DNA from: Candidatus Thiodiazotropha sp. 'RUGA'
GTDB lineage: Bacteria > Pseudomonadota > Gammaproteobacteria > Chromatiales > Chromatiaceae
Direction: 5' to 3'
Length of the DNA stretch: 64,000 nt
NCBI GenBank assembly: GCA_016842065.1
Contig: JAEPDS010000012.1
Location: 1-64,000, forward strand
Part shown: piece after piece, positions 41,544 through 51,327 of the stretch
How positions within the stretch are numbered: the first letter of the stretch is position 1
Layout of the letters: each line of letters opens with the position of its first letter
Program-made: the position numbers and the translations under genes
Notes under the pieces: generated by a model
Database searches by the model: none
Seen by the model: the letters and a program-made list of their open reading frames with translations, nothing else
Told to the model about the DNA's origin: nothing

Positions 41544-43786
41544 GTAGACGATTCCTGAGCTTCACCCTTTTGAGTTTGGTCGGCATGACGGCGGTTACGA
41601 TCATGTTGATCGCCGTCTTCAGAGATATCAACCAGACGACTCTGGAGGGGCATTTTCATGAACACAACGTGTTACTGGCCCGTATCCTGCGTAACGATCT
41701 GATGGATGAAAGATTACCCAGAACGTTTTTAAGTGGAGCGGATGGCAACGAAGATTCCCGGCTGATCTCACTGTTTGAAACAAACCTGAAACAGTATTTA
41801 AAGGATCTGCATGTTGCAAAGATCAAGATTTTTGATCTGGGAGGAATCACCATCTATTCATCAACTCCGGGAGAAGCTGGCCGGGATGCAAGCAGAAACC
41901 CTGGCGTGTTTGGTGCGCTGAATGGTCTCAGTTCGGGGAGTATGGTCTATCGGGACAAGATCAACAGCTTCGACGGTATGATCGAAAAGCGCAATCTTTA
42001 TCAGCAGTATATCCCCATACACGGTTTGATGGATGATCGTATCGAGGGGGTCTTTGAAATCTATTCCGATGTCACACCATTCCTGCGAGCCGTAACAGAG
42101 ACAGAGCGGAAGTTTCTTGTCGGATTATTGGTTGTACTGGGTACCTTCCTGTTGGCGCAGATCTGGCTCTATCATCGAACAGACTCTGCCTTGGTCAAAG
42201 AACAGGCACAGACCGCGCAATATCTTCGCCAGCTGGAAGATCACCGTACGGACCTGGAATCGCGGGTAGAAGCGCGCACCGAAGAGCTCGAGTCATCACA
42301 CTATTTTCTGCAATCGGTCATCGATGGCATTGCCAACCCATTATTCGTCATCAAGAAGGATCTGGAAATCTCGCTGATGAATAAGGCGGCTAAGGGTTTG
42401 ATCAATGTGAATACACCCAAGGAGAAAATGACCTACTGCTACCAGATATCCCACCGTCGCGATACGCCTTGTAGCGGAATTGAGCACCCCTGTTCCTTCC
42501 AGGAAGTTATGCGCAGTCAATCGACTGCCACTGTGCAGCACAAACACTATGATGCAGATGATAATCCAATCATCGTCGATGTGATATCGACACCTCTCTA
42601 TGATAGAAAAGGTGAATTGCAGGGGATCATCGAAGTGCAGCATGATGTCAGTGAACTTGTTCATGCGAAACAGAATCTGGCGCAGAGTGAAGCCAGACTG
42701 CAAGCCATTCTCGACCATATACCCGATGCCATTTTTACCCTCGACACCAGCGGACGGGTGGAATCCGCCAATATGGCTGCATTGGGCATGTTCAACTACC
42801 CACAAGGGGAGATCATCGGCAAAAGTTTTGAATCGCTCTTTTCAGAAGAACGTGAGGTTTTGCTCAGAAGCACAAATCAGGGTGAAAGTGAGTATTGTGC
42901 TCAAAAGCAGGGTGACAAGCTCTTTCCAGTCGACCTCTGGGTGGGTGATTTACAGTTCGGACAGGAAAAACGGTTGGTTGCGGTGGTCAGGGACATCAGC
43001 GAGAACAAAAAAGCAGCTCAAGAGTTGGAGCGTACCAGGCAGCAGTACTATCACCAGGAAAAAATGGCAGCTATCGGTCAGTTGGCTGCCGGCATCCTGC
43101 ACGAGGTGGGTAATCCGATTGCCGCCATTGCAGGGGCTGCGGATGATATGCGCTCCGCCAGTGGATGGAAGGGACAACAGAGTGGTGAACCGATCGACTT
43201 TCCAAAAGTTGTCAGCCGTAATCTACAGATGATCGAAGAGCACACCGAACGGCTCTCAAAGATAACCCGTGATATTGCGGATTTTGCCTCACCTAGAATT
43301 CGCAATCGGGAATTGACCGACATCAACGGTTTGATCAGGAGCACAACCCGACTCCTGAGTTACGACCACCGTTACCGAAAGATGGAAATCAAACAGACTT
43401 TCGACAATCAACTCCCTGCCGTGGAAGCGGTACCGGATCAGATAACACAGGTATTGGTGAACCTGATAATCAACGGACTGGATGCCTGCAATACCGATGA
43501 TCAACAACCAAGGGTTGAAGTCATTACACGTGTTGTTAAGAACGGTATCGAGATAGAGATAAAGGACAATGGCATCGGTATGGATGAGCAGACCTTGGAA
43601 CACGCGCTGGAGCCATTTTTTACTACCAAAGAGCCGGGTAAGGGAACAGGACTGGGTCTTTCATTGTGCAATTCAATTGTGAGCGAACATCAGGGCAAAC
43701 TGCATATTGAAAGCCATCCCGGAACAGGTTCATCTGCAATTGTCTTCCTCCCCGTAAATGAAGTATTTTCAGAGAACAATGTCTAG
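41540..43786 (+). CDS. PAS-domain sensor histidine kinase
   Basis: 748 residues. Two membrane helices (about residues 7-28 and 192-212) bracket a periplasmic sensor domain of about 160 residues. A coiled coil follows ([20 protein letters not shown]), then two PAS domains (about 255-375, containing a Cys-rich insert [10 protein letters not shown], and about 385-500). The dimerisation helix has the phosphorylation His at residue 521 in [14 protein letters not shown], and the ATPase domain has [18 protein letters not shown] and [10 protein letters not shown]. The LHEVGNP box is common in kinases paired with NtrC-type regulators. It signals to the adjacent regulator. Confidence 0.92.
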   Translation: MSRRFLSFTLLSLVGMTAVTIMLIAVFRDINQTTLEGHFHEHNVLLARILRNDLMDERLPRTFLSGADGNEDSRLISLFETNLKQYLKDLHVAKIKIFDLGGITIYSSTPGEAGRDASRNPGVFGALNGLSSGSMVYRDKINSFDGMIEKRNLYQQYIPIHGLMDDRIEGVFEIYSDVTPFLRAVTETERKFLVGLLVVLGTFLLAQIWLYHRTDSALVKEQAQTAQYLRQLEDHRTDLESRVEARTEELESSHYFLQSVIDGIANPLFVIKKDLEISLMNKAAKGLINVNTPKEKMTYCYQISHRRDTPCSGIEHPCSFQEVMRSQSTATVQHKHYDADDNPIIVDVISTPLYDRKGELQGIIEVQHDVSELVHAKQNLAQSEARLQAILDHIPDAIFTLDTSGRVESANMAALGMFNYPQGEIIGKSFESLFSEEREVLLRSTNQGESEYCAQKQGDKLFPVDLWVGDLQFGQEKRLVAVVRDISENKKAAQELERTRQQYYHQEKMAAIGQLAAGILHEVGNPIAAIAGAADDMRSASGWKGQQSGEPIDFPKVVSRNLQMIEEHTERLSKITRDIADFASPRIRNRELTDINGLIRSTTRLLSYDHRYRKMEIKQTFDNQLPAVEAVPDQITQVLVNLIINGLDACNTDDQQPRVEVITRVVKNGIEIEIKDNGIGMDEQTLEHALEPFFTTKEPGKGTGLGLSLCNSIVSEHQGKLHIESHPGTGSSAIVFLPVNEVFSENNV

Positions 43787-43795
43787 GAGCGCGGC

Positions 43796-45154
43796 ATGAA
43801 ACAGATGCATGTTCTGGTGGTTGATGATGAAGCTGCCATCCGCCAGGTTTTGGCTGCACAGTTGACGCGTGCAGGACATACGGTTGAGCAGGCGGATTGT
43901 GGAGAGAGGGCATTGAAGGTCCTGCAAACCTCAGATCTTGATGTCTGTATCTGTGATTTGCGATTACCCGATCTGGATGGGATTGAAGTCATCAGACGTT
44001 GTCGTGCAAAAGAGATGGATATAGCTTTCCTGATGATCACCGCTTTTGCATCGGTCGATACCGCTATAGAGGCAATGAAGCTTGGCGCCTACGACTATCT
44101 GATGAAACCAGTCCAGTTGGAAGATGTATTGATCCGTTTGGAACATATCGCCGATGTAGCGCGTCTGCGCGATGAGAACCGCTATTTACGAAAAATTGTG
44201 GAAACGGATGCCAGTTCGGATGCCTTGGGGTTGTCTGCTCCGATGCAAGAGATACAAACCTTGATAAAAAAAGTGTCTCGAACTGACGGGACTGTTTTCA
44301 TAACAGGTGAAAGTGGTACTGGAAAGAGCCATGTTGCCAGGACAATCCACAATGAGAGCAATCGACATACCCGAACCATGGTGACTGTTAATTGTGGTGC
44401 GATCCCAAAAGAGTTATTGGAGAGCGAACTTTTTGGTCACATCAAAGGCGCTTTTACCGGTGCGGACAGAAACAAAAAGGGACTCTTCCGGGAGGCGGAT
44501 GGCGGTACGCTGTTTCTGGATGAAATTGGTGAATTGCCGCTCGCTTTGCAGGTAAAGCTGTTGCATGTCATTGAGGAGAAAGAGGTCAGGCCAGTGGGTG
44601 CTGAACAATCGAGAAGAGTTGATGTACGTATTATAGCGGCAACCAACAGAAATATTACTGAAATGATGCAGACTGGAGAGTTTCGGGAGGATCTCTATTA
44701 CCGTTTGAATGTGCTCCATATCACTCTGCCGCCTTTGCGCAGTCGCCAAGAGGATATACCACTCTATATTGAGTATTTCCTCAATTCGGAGATCGCAAGA
44801 CTTGGGCTGGAGGGAAGTTACAGCATAGATCCCGAGGTAGAGGAGCAACTGCTTAAATACAAATGGCCCGGAAACCTCAGAGAATTGCAAAACGTGATTG
44901 CCCGGATGCTGGTCCTTGCCGAAGAGTATACCATCAATATGGGGGACCTGCCGTCTCATGTGACTCGTTATGAACACAACGACGGCAAATACGAGATCAG
45001 CAAAACATTTGGCTCATTGAGAGAGCAGGTAAAACAATTTGAAATCGGTGTGATAAAAAAATCGATCGATGCTGCTAAAAACGATCGAGCACTTGCTGCA
45101 AGAGCTCTCGATATCAGCCTTTCTACCCTCTATCGGAAGTTGGAGGAAAGGTAG
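43796..45154 (+). CDS. NtrC-family sigma-54-dependent response regulator
   Basis: 452 residues. The receiver domain (1-120) has phosphoacceptor Asp54 in CICDLRLPD and the acidic pair VVDDE. The AAA+ domain has Walker A GESGTGKS, the sigma-54-contact loop GAFTGA, Walker B GTLFLDEIGELP and an R-finger region (RPVGAEQSRRVDVRIIAATN). A Fis-type helix-turn-helix ends the protein (RALAARALDISLSTLYRKL). It would open sigma-54 promoters such as those at 27613-27628 and 27836-27851; since its own gene lies in the latter's operon, it may reinforce its own expression. Confidence 0.95.
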   Translation: MKQMHVLVVDDEAAIRQVLAAQLTRAGHTVEQADCGERALKVLQTSDLDVCICDLRLPDLDGIEVIRRCRAKEMDIAFLMITAFASVDTAIEAMKLGAYDYLMKPVQLEDVLIRLEHIADVARLRDENRYLRKIVETDASSDALGLSAPMQEIQTLIKKVSRTDGTVFITGESGTGKSHVARTIHNESNRHTRTMVTVNCGAIPKELLESELFGHIKGAFTGADRNKKGLFREADGGTLFLDEIGELPLALQVKLLHVIEEKEVRPVGAEQSRRVDVRIIAATNRNITEMMQTGEFREDLYYRLNVLHITLPPLRSRQEDIPLYIEYFLNSEIARLGLEGSYSIDPEVEEQLLKYKWPGNLRELQNVIARMLVLAEEYTINMGDLPSHVTRYEHNDGKYEISKTFGSLREQVKQFEIGVIKKSIDAAKNDRALAARALDISLSTLYRKLEER

Positions 45155-45203
45155 TGTGCATCCCTAACCCGTAAAGCTGCAATTAACCATACGATCTGAA
45201 GCT

Positions 45204-45737
45204 ATGCTCAAGAACACCCTTAAACCCATACATTTACTACTGGCGCTTACCCTGCCACTGATATGCTATGCCGATCCACAGGCGGATTATCAGAGCGGTT
45301 TGGAGGCTTATCAGCGCGAAGACCTGATCACTGCAATCGAAGCGTTGAGGAGTGCTGCGGATAGTGGCCATGGCAAAGCACAAAGTCTACTCGGTTATGT
45401 ATTCGATATTGCCGAAGAGAACCTGCAGGCACAACATTATTATCAATTGGCTGCAGAGCAGGGTGAGGCTGAGGGTGCCTATGGTCTTGGAACCCTGTAC
45501 GCCACCGGGCAGGGTGTTACACAAGATCATGAACAAGCGGTTAAGTGGTATCAACGAGCTGCTGAGGCCGGTCATCTGATGGCCATAGATGCTCTGGTTA
45601 CTGCTTATTTGGACGGTGGGTTGTCGCTGAGCAAAGATCGCCGGAAGGCGATTCTGCTGTTGGAGCGTGCCGTGGAACTAGGGCATTCACCATCCCTGCA
45701 ACGCTTGAAATCGATCAAGGACGAATCGGGTATTTGA
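45204..45737 (+). CDS. Exported Sel1-repeat protein
   Basis: 177 residues with a signal peptide (LLLALTLPLICYA). Four Sel1-type repeats follow (SAADSGHGKAQSLLGYVFD, LAAEQGEAEGAYGLGTLYAT, RAAEAGHLMAIDALVTAYLD, RAVELGHSPSLQRL). Sel1 repeats form helical solenoids for protein contacts. It lies 50 bp behind the response regulator in the same direction and is periplasmic. Its partner is unknown. Confidence 0.82.
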   Translation: MLKNTLKPIHLLLALTLPLICYADPQADYQSGLEAYQREDLITAIEALRSAADSGHGKAQSLLGYVFDIAEENLQAQHYYQLAAEQGEAEGAYGLGTLYATGQGVTQDHEQAVKWYQRAAEAGHLMAIDALVTAYLDGGLSLSKDRRKAILLLERAVELGHSPSLQRLKSIKDESGI

Positions 45738-45781
45738 CCACCTTGTGACAACAGAAGAGATACACACCCGGCAATTCCAAT

Positions 45782-46909
45782 ATGAATAGATTAATTAAAT
45801 ACCAACTCACTAGCTTGCTTGTCTTTTCAATACTCGCAATGACATTTACGCCACCTGCAATGAGTGATGCCTCAAACAGTGATGCTGAATCTGCGACACC
45901 AGCTGAAAGCAGTCGCGTCGAGGTTCTGGAGCGTTATGAAATCGGTGAAAATGTCTACGCTAGGGCCCTTGCTGTGGAGCCCAAAACCAACAGCCTGTGG
46001 GTCGGTACATCAGCGGGGGTACATGAAATCGACCTGGGGGATCAATCGATTCGAAACACATTTACACGCGAGCACGGATTGGCGAACGAATACGTGTTTG
46101 CGATCGGCATAGACCGGGGCGGCAATAAATGGTTTGGTACGAATGCGGGAGGTATGTCCCGCTATCGGGATGGTGAGTGGAAGACCTGGTTTCCCATGCA
46201 GGGTCTTGCCGATTATTGGGTCTATGCATTTGCTTGGCAAACGGATGGCACACAGTGGATAGGAACCTGGGCTGGCGCAAACAGTCTTGATCCACAAACA
46301 GGTGAGATGAAAACCTACCTTAGAGAGCTGGTGAACGAGTGGGTATATGGTATAGCCGTCGATTCGAAAAACCGGGTCTGGTTCGGAACCGAAGGTGGCA
46401 TAAGTCGTTTTGACGGTCAATCTTGGGAGTCCTGGGATCATGCAGACGGTCTGGGTGAAAAGAACAGCGAGAAGAAACCTTTCAGCCGCAATACGGGACT
46501 CGGCACTCGAAGTCGTCATGATCTGGGAGTGCTCAGTGGCGGTGAAGCGACCTATAACCCCAACTATGTATTCTGCGTTTTGATTGATTCCCGGGACGAG
46601 CTCTGGGCTGGCACCTGGGGTGGTGGCCTCTCACACTTTGATGGTGTTGAGTGGACAAACTATACCGCTGAAGATGGCCTTGCAGGAGACATTGTCTACT
46701 CTATGGCACTGGAATCCAACGGCGTGCTCTGGGTCGGTACAAATGGGGGTTTATCACGATTTGATGGAACCAATTGGGAAAACTATGGGCATCGTGAAGG
46801 CTTAAGTGACCTGAATGTCTACGCCGTTGTCGTTACGCCTGAGGGAGAGGTTTGGGCAGGCACCAAGGGGGCAGTAGTCAGGCTGGGTAAAACCAAGGGT
46901 GACGGGTAA
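45782..46909 (+). CDS. Exported two-component-regulator-type beta-propeller protein, copy 1
   Basis: 375 residues with a signal peptide (LLVFSILAMTFTPPAMS). About seven propeller repeats follow the pattern of the periplasmic domains of hybrid kinases: WVGTSAGVHEIDL, KWFGTNAGGMSRYRDGEWKT, VWFGTEGGISRFDGQSWESW, LWVGTNGGLSRFDGTNWENY. No kinase domain is present, so this is a free propeller, perhaps a ligand or protein sensor. The next gene is a paralogue starting at the adjacent base. Confidence 0.82.
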   Translation: MNRLIKYQLTSLLVFSILAMTFTPPAMSDASNSDAESATPAESSRVEVLERYEIGENVYARALAVEPKTNSLWVGTSAGVHEIDLGDQSIRNTFTREHGLANEYVFAIGIDRGGNKWFGTNAGGMSRYRDGEWKTWFPMQGLADYWVYAFAWQTDGTQWIGTWAGANSLDPQTGEMKTYLRELVNEWVYGIAVDSKNRVWFGTEGGISRFDGQSWESWDHADGLGEKNSEKKPFSRNTGLGTRSRHDLGVLSGGEATYNPNYVFCVLIDSRDELWAGTWGGGLSHFDGVEWTNYTAEDGLAGDIVYSMALESNGVLWVGTNGGLSRFDGTNWENYGHREGLSDLNVYAVVVTPEGEVWAGTKGAVVRLGKTKGDG

Positions 46910-48196
46910 ATGAAAATGATGAATAAGAAACTGCTTTATGCCGGTATTGGTCTAATGGCCGTTGCAACTGCCTATTGGGCTGGCACACAAAATATACCAT
47001 CTGCCGAACAACAACCGAAGCTGGAGCAGGTTGGCATGGAGACGACACCTCAACAACAAACCGCTACAACCTCCGATGTTGAGCATGCTCAGCCAAACAC
47101 TCCAGCAGTGAATGCGGTTTCGAAGCAACACCTGCCGACTACTCCAAACCAAGCACAAGTCATCGAGGATAAAGGGATGCGCTTCGCCCACTTCAGAGTC
47201 GGTAACAGTAACGTCAAGGCGATGCTGGATGATGGAGATATATTGTGGGTGGGAACCTCTGGCGGAGTTATTCGTTACGATAAGGCCAAGGATGAACACA
47301 GATTGTTCGATGTTCGCTCAGGATTGCTTTCGAACGGTATCTTTCATCTGAGTAAATATGGACGGAAACTAGCGGTTGGTACCTATGGTGGAGGACTCTC
47401 GCTACTCGATCCAGAGACAGAAGTTTGGGAGAACTACAACATTCAACATGGATTGGCCGATGCGTTCATCTATGATTTGCTGGAGATGGAAAACGGCGAT
47501 GTATGGATTGCCACCTGGTCAGGTGCAAACAGAGTAATCGGGGGTGAATTCGATAATCGATCGGCATGGCAGACATTCACAGTGGAAAATACTAAAGGAG
47601 GCCTGCCCAACGATTGGGTCTATGCGGTGGCGAAAGGTTCAGATAACGAGGTGTGGATGGCAACGGAAGGGGGACTGGCCAGATACAAGGGTGGAAATTG
47701 GAAAAACTGGAAACATGAAGATGGGCTCGGTGCACCATATGACTTGGTAAAAGATCAGATTGAGTTCGATCGGGATCCTGCAAAAGAGTCGAGTCATCAT
47801 GCGCGACAGAAGGTTGAAATGGGTCTTCAGAGTATCGATGTCGCATACAATCCCAACTACATTGTTTCTCTTCATGTCACACCGCAAGGCATTGTTTGGT
47901 GTGGAACCTGGGGTGGTGGCCTGGCCCGGTTCGATGGAGAGGTGTGGAGTTATTTTACCGCCAATGACGGTTTACCGGCCAATCATATCTTTATGCTGGA
48001 GCCAGCAGAGAACGGGGATTTATGGATTGGCACCAGCAATGGCTTGAGCAGGTTTAATGGTAAATCATTCGATACGCTCACCACTCATGACGGCCTGTTT
48101 GCAAATAATGTGTTTTCCTTGGCGATGGAAACAAATGGGACACTATGGGTAGGCAGTTTCGGTGGAGTTTCCAAGCTACAGAACGGTAAGTTATAA
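46910..48196 (+). CDS. Membrane-tethered two-component-regulator-type beta-propeller protein, copy 2
   Basis: 428 residues. The N-terminal hydrophobic segment (LLYAGIGLMAVATAYWAGT) looks like an uncleaved anchor, followed by a flexible Gln/Thr/Pro-rich linker to about residue 85. The propeller repeats match the preceding gene (LWVGTSGGVIRYDKAKDEHR, VWMATEGGLARYKGGNWKNW, LWIGTSNGLSRFNGKSFDTL). Tandem duplication is evident, including the AYNPNYIVSLHV region. It is the last gene of the long rightward unit. Confidence 0.82.
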   Translation: MKMMNKKLLYAGIGLMAVATAYWAGTQNIPSAEQQPKLEQVGMETTPQQQTATTSDVEHAQPNTPAVNAVSKQHLPTTPNQAQVIEDKGMRFAHFRVGNSNVKAMLDDGDILWVGTSGGVIRYDKAKDEHRLFDVRSGLLSNGIFHLSKYGRKLAVGTYGGGLSLLDPETEVWENYNIQHGLADAFIYDLLEMENGDVWIATWSGANRVIGGEFDNRSAWQTFTVENTKGGLPNDWVYAVAKGSDNEVWMATEGGLARYKGGNWKNWKHEDGLGAPYDLVKDQIEFDRDPAKESSHHARQKVEMGLQSIDVAYNPNYIVSLHVTPQGIVWCGTWGGGLARFDGEVWSYFTANDGLPANHIFMLEPAENGDLWIGTSNGLSRFNGKSFDTLTTHDGLFANNVFSLAMETNGTLWVGSFGGVSKLQNGKL

Positions 48197-48473
48197 GTAT
48201 GCAGAGCAAACTCTCGAAGTGTGATAGAGAGCTTGGTGAGTCTGTTTCGTATTTAAACGGGCTGGTTGGCATTGGATGTGTCTAACTATTGTACAGGAAT
48301 TGTGCTCGACAGGCTCAAGATACCCCCGTGTAAGCTGCTTTCTTTCTTCACTGACTGCTTCGTAAGTCTTTGTAGTCATTAGATTACTTATTTAGAAATT
48401 AAAACCCTACTGAATGTCGATATATTTTACACAGGGTTCAATTGGTGTGATCTAAGTTATTGATTCTTAGTGT
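48197..48473. other. Gene-free stretch before the PEP-CTERM promoter
   Basis: No gene is supported. I see no strong intrinsic terminator after the propeller gene, only a weak CTCTC...GAGAG repeat near 48209-48231. I also did not find a copy of the CGGAAT-N2-ATTCCG palindrome that lies between the cytochrome promoters, so the activator of the sigma-54 promoter at 48474 may be a different one. Confidence 0.4.
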
Positions 48474-48489
48474 TGGCACGGGAAGTGCA
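48474..48489 (+). promoter_or_regulatory. Sigma-54 promoter of the PEP-CTERM gene
   Basis: TGGCACGGGAAGTGCA matches the consensus TGGCACG-N4-TTGCA with a single deviation (G for the first T of the -12 element) and correct GG-N10-GC spacing. Predicted start about 48500, 45 nt before the ATG at 48545. Confidence 0.75.
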
Positions 48490-48544
48490 TATAGTCATGC
48501 AACAGGGTCTTGCCCTTCACTAGTTTTAAAGCTTGGGAGCTATC

Positions 48545-49183
48545 ATGAAGAAGTTGTTTGGTTTGTTTTTGGCTGCATGTCTCGGTATTTCGACAAATGC
48601 CAGTGCACTCATTATCAATAACGGTTCTTACACCACCGTCAATGATCTGGACTGGTTGGATCTTACCTTCACCGAGAACCGTACGGTAGAGCAGGCACTG
48701 CTGGAAAATCCTGACTATACACTTGCTACTGCCAGTCAGTTCTGGTCCATGTGGTCTGAGTTCGATACAGCTGGCGACAGCGTGCTGTTCGGTCAAACCG
48801 CAAGCTCTGTCTCCACAAGCGGTAATACCGAAATTTTCACCGCAACCGGTTCCAGCTGGTACAACAACCCATTCTTCTTTCTCTTCGGTGTTACCTATGA
48901 GGAAGTTTCAGGTACCAACAACATGCGCGGTTCCTTAGGCTTCGTGGATGATGAGGTGGGTGGTCTGTCACTCGCCGGTCTGCTGGTTGTGGATAGCACC
49001 ACCAACGACAGCGCCTATATCAGTGACATGTTCTACAACCCGAATGAAGTGGATGATGATTTCGGCAGCTTCCTGGTCAGAAACCACAGCTCTTCCAATG
49101 TACCAGAGCCTTCTGCGCTGCTGCTGCTGAGCACCGGGCTGATTGGTTTCGGTGTCATGCGCAGACGTCAAGCCAAAAGCTAA
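48545..49183 (+). CDS. PEP-CTERM sorting-domain protein
   Basis: With the ATG at 48545 (GGGAG upstream) the protein has 212 residues. It has a signal peptide (MKKLFGLFLAACLGISTNA) and a C-terminal sorting signal VPEPSALLLLSTGLIGFGVM followed by RRRQAKS, the substrate signature of exosortase. The middle domain starts with NDLDWLDLTFTENRTVEQAL, seen in many PEP-CTERM proteins. It would be exported, cleaved and held in or passed to the exopolysaccharide layer. No exosortase gene is in the window. Confidence 0.9.
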   Translation: MKKLFGLFLAACLGISTNASALIINNGSYTTVNDLDWLDLTFTENRTVEQALLENPDYTLATASQFWSMWSEFDTAGDSVLFGQTASSVSTSGNTEIFTATGSSWYNNPFFFLFGVTYEEVSGTNNMRGSLGFVDDEVGGLSLAGLLVVDSTTNDSAYISDMFYNPNEVDDDFGSFLVRNHSSSNVPEPSALLLLSTGLIGFGVMRRRQAKS

Positions 49184-49205
49184 AACATCTGAGCAACCCA
49201 TGCTG

Positions 49206-49239
49206 AAAAAGCACTCAGGATTTTCCTGAGTGCTTTTTT
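49206..49239. terminator. Bidirectional intrinsic terminator
   Basis: AAAAAGCACTCAGG (49206-49219) and CCTGAGTGCTTTTTT (49225-49239) form a 9-bp GC-containing stem with A/T runs on both sides. It lies between the rightward PEP-CTERM gene and the leftward protease gene and can serve both. Confidence 0.9.
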
Positions 49240-49269
49240 CATTTTCAGACCCTCAATAACAGTGAGTTC

Positions 49270-51327
49270 TCAAGGAAAGCTGATCCTCCAGAAATCGATG
49301 TAACCTCTCCCTCGGTTGCCCAGATCCTTGACCTGCAGAATCCATTCCCCATCAGAAGGTAGTTCCGCCAGTTCGAGGTGATAGGTTTCGAACAGATCAA
49401 CACCACTGCCGCCAAATCCCTTCAAACTGTGTTTAACTCCACTGGGATCGATCAGCGTGACGGAGATCTCCCGAATCGATTGATGGACGATACCGACTTC
49501 GACTTGGATGCTTTCAGAGGCACCGGCCCGGTCCACAAGGATTGGACTCAGAGTGCCCTGTAGACTCGATTGTGGAATCTCATAATCCTCGTTATTGCTG
49601 TATGTCTCGCCACTACCGGGCTCAGGGTCGTGCAGCTGATAGTCGGCAACAAGATTGAGATCCGAGAAGGCAGTGTAGCCATGCAGCATCACGTAGTATC
49701 TGCCGGCCGGGGCGGGTCTGATGACACACGCCTCATCATTTCCATACAGATAGGGGCGGCAGTCGAACAGATCCAGGTCGGGTTTGGCTTCATGTCGCAC
49801 ATAGAGGTCTGCATCACCAATGCCGGCGTAGCTCTGCAGGGACAGACTGTTGACGCCGGGTGGGACATCAATGGCGAAAAAGTGTTGACTCTCCAACTCG
49901 CCATTCAGACCGGTCTGCGGGATACCATCCTCCAGCCTCGTTACACCGGGTTCATCGGTGGTCAGCATCTCTACAGCGGCACGGGCATCCAGAATACCTT
50001 GGCCGCAACCCGGACAGGCATTCGGAAACGGCCGGGCACTGCGCCTCAGGATGTCGGACACCTCATCCGGTGTGATGCGGGGATTAATGCCGTAGAGCAG
50101 GGCGGCGACACCACTCACATGAGGGGTGGACATACTGGTGCCACTCATCAGCCGATAGCTTTCGCTGCCAGGACCGATGACGCCGTCGTTATGGGTCGAC
50201 AGGATGCTGGTGCCTGGTGCAGCTAAATCGACAACAGCTCCGAAATTGGAAAAACCGGCGAGCGCACCATCCTCATCGGTTGCGGCAACGGTAATCACCC
50301 CTGGGCAGTTGGCCGGCGCGAACCCTGAACTCTCTTCACTGTCGTTGCCCGCCGCGACGACGATGGTGGCGCCTCTCTGGCGTGCGATATTGATTGCTTC
50401 CAAAGCGGTTTCCGGGCAGCTGTCCGATCGCCCGCCGAGACTCATGTTGATGACTTTCGCCGGATTGGCATTGGTTGGTACTCCAGCCACCTCGGCACCG
50501 GCCGCCCAGACAATCCCGTCTGTGATATCCGACAGATAGCCACCGCATCGACCCAAAACTCTCACCGGGACAACCTTCGCCTGATAGGCGACCCCGGCAA
50601 CCCCCAGGGCATTGTCGGTAACCGCGCTGACCGTCCCGGCAACATGGGAGCCGTGCCAGTCACTGATGTACTCATTGCAACTTGGGGCGTAGTTGCCGGG
50701 GTCGGTGGCATCCCCATCGCGACCATCCCCATCATTGGCGGTAAATGCATCGCTTACCATGTCATAGCCGGGTAGAAGATTGGCATTCAGATCCGAGTGT
50801 GGCTGGTAACCGCTATCGATGACAGCCACCACTGTTGTTTCACCCCGGGCCAGGTCCCAGGCCAGTGGCAGGTTGATGCCGCCGGCCTGCTGGAAGTAGT
50901 GCCACTGCTCACTGTATCTGGGATCATTCGGGGTGAGTTGCGCTGTCATGATCAGATCCGGTTCCGCATATTCGATCTGAGGTTGCCGGGTGATGTCAGC
51001 CGTCAGTGTCTGCATATCCTCAAGTGGGATCTGACGACTCAGTTGGATCACATGAGCACCACTGAATGTCTCTCTGACAACGCTTGATGATACACCGGTA
51101 AAGGCCGCCACCAGATTGGCCAGATTCTGAGGGTCGGTCTCGTCAGCCTCGCTCGGTTTAAATTTGATGATAAGCCGGTCAGTGGTGATATCGTAGGCTC
51201 GATCATTTGTTGATGGAGCAATCGAGGGATCGATCAGCTCTCCTGCAGTCGAGTTGGAGAAGACAAAAACAGACAGTGTCAGAAGACCAGCCTGACGGGT
51301 CAAATAAATCAATCTTCTTATTTTCAT
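49270..51327 (-). CDS. Secreted subtilisin-like serine protease (S8) with PPC and P domains
   Basis: 685 residues. The order is signal peptide, inhibitor-like propeptide (about residues 45-130), and S8 catalytic domain (about 145-455) with Asp in VVAVIDSGYQ, His in DWHGSHVAGT, oxyanion Asn in VVAAGNDSEE and Ser in SGTSMSTPHVSG. A pre-peptidase C-terminal domain (about 480-560) and a proprotein-convertase P domain (about 585-685, ending YIDFWRISFP) follow. It is an extracellular endopeptidase, probably exported through the type II pathway. It is convergent with the PEP-CTERM gene. Confidence 0.93.
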   Translation of the reverse strand: MKIRRLIYLTRQAGLLTLSVFVFSNSTAGELIDPSIAPSTNDRAYDITTDRLIIKFKPSEADETDPQNLANLVAAFTGVSSSVVRETFSGAHVIQLSRQIPLEDMQTLTADITRQPQIEYAEPDLIMTAQLTPNDPRYSEQWHYFQQAGGINLPLAWDLARGETTVVAVIDSGYQPHSDLNANLLPGYDMVSDAFTANDGDGRDGDATDPGNYAPSCNEYISDWHGSHVAGTVSAVTDNALGVAGVAYQAKVVPVRVLGRCGGYLSDITDGIVWAAGAEVAGVPTNANPAKVINMSLGGRSDSCPETALEAINIARQRGATIVVAAGNDSEESSGFAPANCPGVITVAATDEDGALAGFSNFGAVVDLAAPGTSILSTHNDGVIGPGSESYRLMSGTSMSTPHVSGVAALLYGINPRITPDEVSDILRRSARPFPNACPGCGQGILDARAAVEMLTTDEPGVTRLEDGIPQTGLNGELESQHFFAIDVPPGVNSLSLQSYAGIGDADLYVRHEAKPDLDLFDCRPYLYGNDEACVIRPAPAGRYYVMLHGYTAFSDLNLVADYQLHDPEPGSGETYSNNEDYEIPQSSLQGTLSPILVDRAGASESIQVEVGIVHQSIREISVTLIDPSGVKHSLKGFGGSGVDLFETYHLELAELPSDGEWILQVKDLGNRGRGYIDFWRISFP

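Noticed and set aside
43796-45154. The regulator as PrsR of the PEP-CTERM system
   Set aside because: The paired kinase has two membrane helices and PAS domains rather than the many helices and GAF of PrsK, and the genes lie in the cytochrome operon, so a conduit regulator is the simpler reading.
49570-50226. A 218-codon frame opposite the subtilase
   Set aside because: Antisense to the PPC and catalytic regions of a complete protease; no independent support.
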